From: an uncultured Prevotellaceae bacterium
GTDB taxonomy: Bacteria > Bacteroidota > Bacteroidia > Bacteroidales > Bacteroidaceae
DNA: 7,658 nucleotides
Direction: 5' to 3'
Assembly (NCBI GenBank): GCA_947176655.1
Contig: CAMWRK010000100.1
Location: 1 to 7,658, forward strand
Shown here: positions 5,907 to 7,658 of the stretch, piece after piece
Layout: each line of letters opens with the position of its first letter
Position numbering within the stretch: the stretch's first letter is position 1
Notes under the pieces: generated by a model
Databases searched by the model: none
Told to the model about the DNA's origin: nothing
The model's input: the letters and a program-made list of their open reading frames with translations, nothing else
Made by a program: the position numbers and the translations under genes

Positions 5907-5986
5907 TTATGTGTCCTTACAGTTTGTCTTTCAGTGTCTTTGTTTCACAACATCAAGAGTTGCAGATGTTTGCAAAAATCATATTC

Positions 5987-6053
5987 AGAGTATGATATTT
6001 CAAATAAATATAAATATAATTTCGATTGTACTTTCGTGTCAGAATTATACTCT
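5987..6053. repeat. Second inverted pair of the 10-bp word, near the lipoprotein promoter
   Basis: AGAGTATGAT at 5987-5996 is exact. ATTATACTCT at 6044-6053 matches the reverse complement at 9 of 10 bases. The first arm also forms a tight local palindrome, ATCATA (5978-5983) with TATGAT (5991-5996). The second arm overlaps the candidate -7 box at 6053-6060. Confidence 0.6.
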
Positions 6054-6060
6054 AATTTCG
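6032..6060 (+). promoter_or_regulatory. Candidate promoter of the lipoprotein operon
   Basis: TTTC (6032-6035), a 17-base spacer and TAATTTCG (6053-6060) resemble the Bacteroides TTTG/TAnnTTTG layout, with a slightly short spacer and C in place of T in the -7 box. Other candidates with the same TAnnTTCG form lie at 6017-6024 and 6029-6036, so the exact start is uncertain. The 3' arm of the repeat sits between the two boxes. Confidence 0.4.
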
Positions 6061-6102
6061 CGGCGTCAAACCATCGCTCATGCGAGAAAAACAGATATTG
6101 AT

Positions 6103-7155
6103 ATGACTGATTATCCGTCAAAGAAGACAATGTTGCGGCAGATTGCCGCCCTGCTGCCAGTATTGCTGCTGGCACTGTCACTTTCCGCCTGCAAGGGAGG
6201 AGATTCCGGAACAAGAAGTTTTCCCGGTGCCGATGCCGCGCTGGAAGATTACAAGTCCTTCCTGCGCTCTGTCTCCCAACGAAAGGCTCTCTCGACTTCG
6301 GAACTTGTTTCCTCCGTCCTGGAGTGGAAGGCCCTTGACGATTCGGTGAGTGCCGCCATGTTCCGTGACAGCGTACACACGGACCGTGCGGCTGTCGATT
6401 CGGCATACTTCTCCCTGCGCGATTCCATCACGGACAGGCTGGCATCGCTCGCCGACAGCCGCAAACGCTCGTTCCAGGATTATCTTGATTTCGTGCTGGC
6501 GGTCAACAGGCCGGGACTTGACTCGCTCTCAAGGCAGTTCGTGATGTCGGCGCACCGGTTCTATGCCTCGATGGATTCCGTACCCGTCTTTGGACTGGAC
6601 AATGTTTCCACCATCCGCAGGTATGAGGACATCCTTGACGATGCCGCACGCCGTGGCTTCCGGGACAAGCGTGACCTGTTCACGTTCCTGCGCAACGAGG
6701 ACAGGGCTTTCCGCTCGTTCCTCGGCCACCTGCCGACACTCGGCGACATCCCTCTCGCCAAAGTCCGTGACGGCTCGTCCGCACTGATGAAGGAGATGAT
6801 CGGGCTGTGTCAGGGCGACCACCCTCCGTTCACGACCTCGGAAGTCGTGATACTGCTGACGATGCGCAACAACCGGCGTCTGTTGCAGAACGCCCTGCAA
6901 TGTGTCAATGACATCAACAACCGTAAGGTCAAGGGCGGCGACCAGTCGGCGGCCTATCTGTGGATGCTGCTCCAGCCCTGGATCTCGTTCGACGGCTTCG
7001 CCCTCTCGCTGATGAGCGACGCGCAGAAAGGCACGTTGCGGACACTGGCTGCGGAAACGCCGAAATGTATCGTCAGGCTCGGCAAGCCGCAGTTCCCCAT
7101 TGACACGGACGAGCTTCCCTCGCTGCTTATCAAGACCACGATTACCAATCTATGA
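6103..7155 (+). CDS. Predicted lipoprotein of unknown function
   Basis: The 350-residue precursor has a short basic start (MTDYPSKKTMLRQ), a hydrophobic core (about 14-26) and a lipobox LSAC at 27-30, with Cys30 as the lipid-modified residue. The mature protein, about 320 residues, begins CKGGDSG. It appears largely helical, rich in Ser, Asp, Arg and Leu, with many Asp-Ser pairs. I see no known enzymatic motif. The start at 6103 is chosen because it gives a proper signal peptide. The frame is open back to 5902, but that part is AT-rich, lies over the repeat and promoter sites, and would bury the signal. A start at 6130 (MLRQ) is possible. It heads a + strand operon with the next gene (24-base gap). 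Localisation is membrane-anchored, either periplasmic or surface. Confidence 0.75.
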   Translation: MTDYPSKKTMLRQIAALLPVLLLALSLSACKGGDSGTRSFPGADAALEDYKSFLRSVSQRKALSTSELVSSVLEWKALDDSVSAAMFRDSVHTDRAAVDSAYFSLRDSITDRLASLADSRKRSFQDYLDFVLAVNRPGLDSLSRQFVMSAHRFYASMDSVPVFGLDNVSTIRRYEDILDDAARRGFRDKRDLFTFLRNEDRAFRSFLGHLPTLGDIPLAKVRDGSSALMKEMIGLCQGDHPPFTTSEVVILLTMRNNRRLLQNALQCVNDINNRKVKGGDQSAAYLWMLLQPWISFDGFALSLMSDAQKGTLRTLAAETPKCIVRLGKPQFPIDTDELPSLLIKTTITNL

Positions 7156-7179
7156 CCGACATAAAAACAAGATACAACT

Positions 7180-7629
7180 ATGCTGAAACATAAAATTGAA
7201 AAGTTCCTCACTTATATCTCCATGCAGATGCCGGCACTCATGTCGCGCATGAACTACGCCGGTGCCGAAATATTCGACGGCATGGCCGTCCTTGAGTTCA
7301 AGCTGCCCAAGCCGTGCGATGTGGGAGACCTGCTCGACGAGTTTGACGACCAGATGGAGCTGACAATCCTTTACCATGTCATCCCGTCCGAGGCAACGGT
7401 CATGGGGCACCAGTGCTGCGCCTATTCCAACCCGTCATTCGACTACCTGTACAAGGTCAACGGCATCAGCGATGACAACGGCATCTGCGACACTATCTAC
7501 GCATCGCTTTACGATTCGCTTGAAAGTTTCGGGCTTGACCTGCAGGCGGAACTTAACGACCAGACATCGAAAAGCAAGGTCGTCTTCGCACGTAAGGAGG
7601 AAGCCCTGTTGCGCGACTTCATGAAATAA
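7180..7629 (+). CDS. 149-residue protein of unknown function
   Basis: This predicted soluble protein opens MLKHKIEKFLTYISMQMP. It has a strand-rich middle (AVLEFKLPKPCDVGDLLDEF at 36-55, then LTILYHVIPSEATVMG at 61-76) and an acidic, helical C-terminal end (about 100-149). Five cysteines (46, 79, 80, 103 and others nearby) form no recognisable metal site. There is no signal peptide or membrane segment, so it should stay in the cytoplasm while its upstream partner is exported. It lies 24 bases after the lipoprotein stop with A-rich sequence (ATAAAAACAAGATAC) before its ATG, so the two are probably co-transcribed. I do not recognise the family. Confidence 0.7.
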   Translation: MLKHKIEKFLTYISMQMPALMSRMNYAGAEIFDGMAVLEFKLPKPCDVGDLLDEFDDQMELTILYHVIPSEATVMGHQCCAYSNPSFDYLYKVNGISDDNGICDTIYASLYDSLESFGLDLQAELNDQTSKSKVVFARKEEALLRDFMK

Positions 7630-7649
7630 TACGCCCGACAGTCTGAACG

Positions 7650-7658
7650 ATGAAAGAG
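7650..7658 (+). CDS. Possible start of a further gene (cut by window end)
   Basis: An ATG at 7650 begins MKE and the window ends after three codons. It lies 20 bases after the previous stop, a spacing like that between the two genes before it, so it may continue the same operon. Nothing else can be said from nine bases. Confidence 0.3.

Larger units (their letters stand above)
5705..6102. other. Divergent regulatory intergenic region
   Basis: This 398-bp AT-rich stretch separates the minus-strand recombinase-like operon from the + strand lipoprotein operon. No protein-coding gene is supported. It holds a minus-strand promoter candidate, + strand promoter candidates, five copies of a 10-bp word and a hairpin followed by TTTT at 5861-5884. 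Its composition is clearly more AT-rich than the flanking genes. Confidence 0.7.

Noticed and set aside
5713..6053. Recombination (res or attachment) site for the recombinase-like protein
   Set aside because: The arms look like recombinase subsites, but the protein lacks the catalytic serine and no crossover core or target duplication is visible; an operator role is more likely.
5902..6102. Upstream extension of the lipoprotein
   Set aside because: It would add 67 residues before the signal peptide, in AT-rich sequence over the repeats and promoters. The signal peptide and lipobox fit only a start at 6103 or 6130.
1..7658. Insertion sequence, CRISPR array or tRNA gene
   Set aside because: No transposase, no regular direct repeat array with spacers and no cloverleaf were found on either strand.

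Overview
The window looks like an accessory stretch of a Bacteroidales (Bacteroides, Phocaeicola or Parabacteroides type) mobile element, probably an integrative conjugative element or large plasmid. The reasons are: weak or absent Shine-Dalgarno sites with A-rich sequence before the starts; TAnnTTTG-type -7 boxes; a long ParB-family protein of the kind carried on such elements; short unnamed accessory proteins; and long structured-looking leaders before single genes. No rRNA, tRNA, CRISPR array, insertion sequence or conjugation gene is visible. The assignment is inferred from sequence style, not from a database match.

Left half (1-4404, all + strand): three transcription units, each behind a long leader. 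Leader A (about 131-337) precedes a phosphoribosyltransferase-fold protein (338-910), whose end overlaps a SLOG/DUF1273-type nucleotide-binding protein (900-1415). Leader B (about 1651-1870) precedes a 570-residue ParB/RepB/Spo0J-family protein with a cysteine cluster (1871-3583). Leader C (about 3876-4089) precedes a 104-residue protein of unknown function (4090-4404). The leaders are diverged in sequence. They share ordered short boxes and hairpins whose paired arms differ between copies but still pair, which suggests a repeated cis-acting RNA family.

Right half: a convergent hairpin (4416-4454) separates gene 4 from a minus-strand operon. That operon holds a serine-recombinase-like protein lacking its catalytic serine (5072-5704) and, four bases on, a YqiA/YcfP-like alpha/beta hydrolase (4471-5067). 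Divergently transcribed is a predicted lipoprotein (6103-7155), followed by a 149-residue unknown protein (7180-7629) and perhaps a further gene starting at 7650.

The 398-bp divergent intergenic region (5705-6102) carries five copies of a 10-bp word (AGAGTATGAT or its complement). Two inverted pairs bracket or overlap the candidate promoters of both operons. A reasonable hypothesis is that the catalytically dead recombinase homologue, or another regulator, binds these sites and coordinates the hydrolase operon with the lipoprotein operon. The two most promising undescribed signals are this operator array and the repeated leader family; the phosphoribosyltransferase-SLOG pair is a third.
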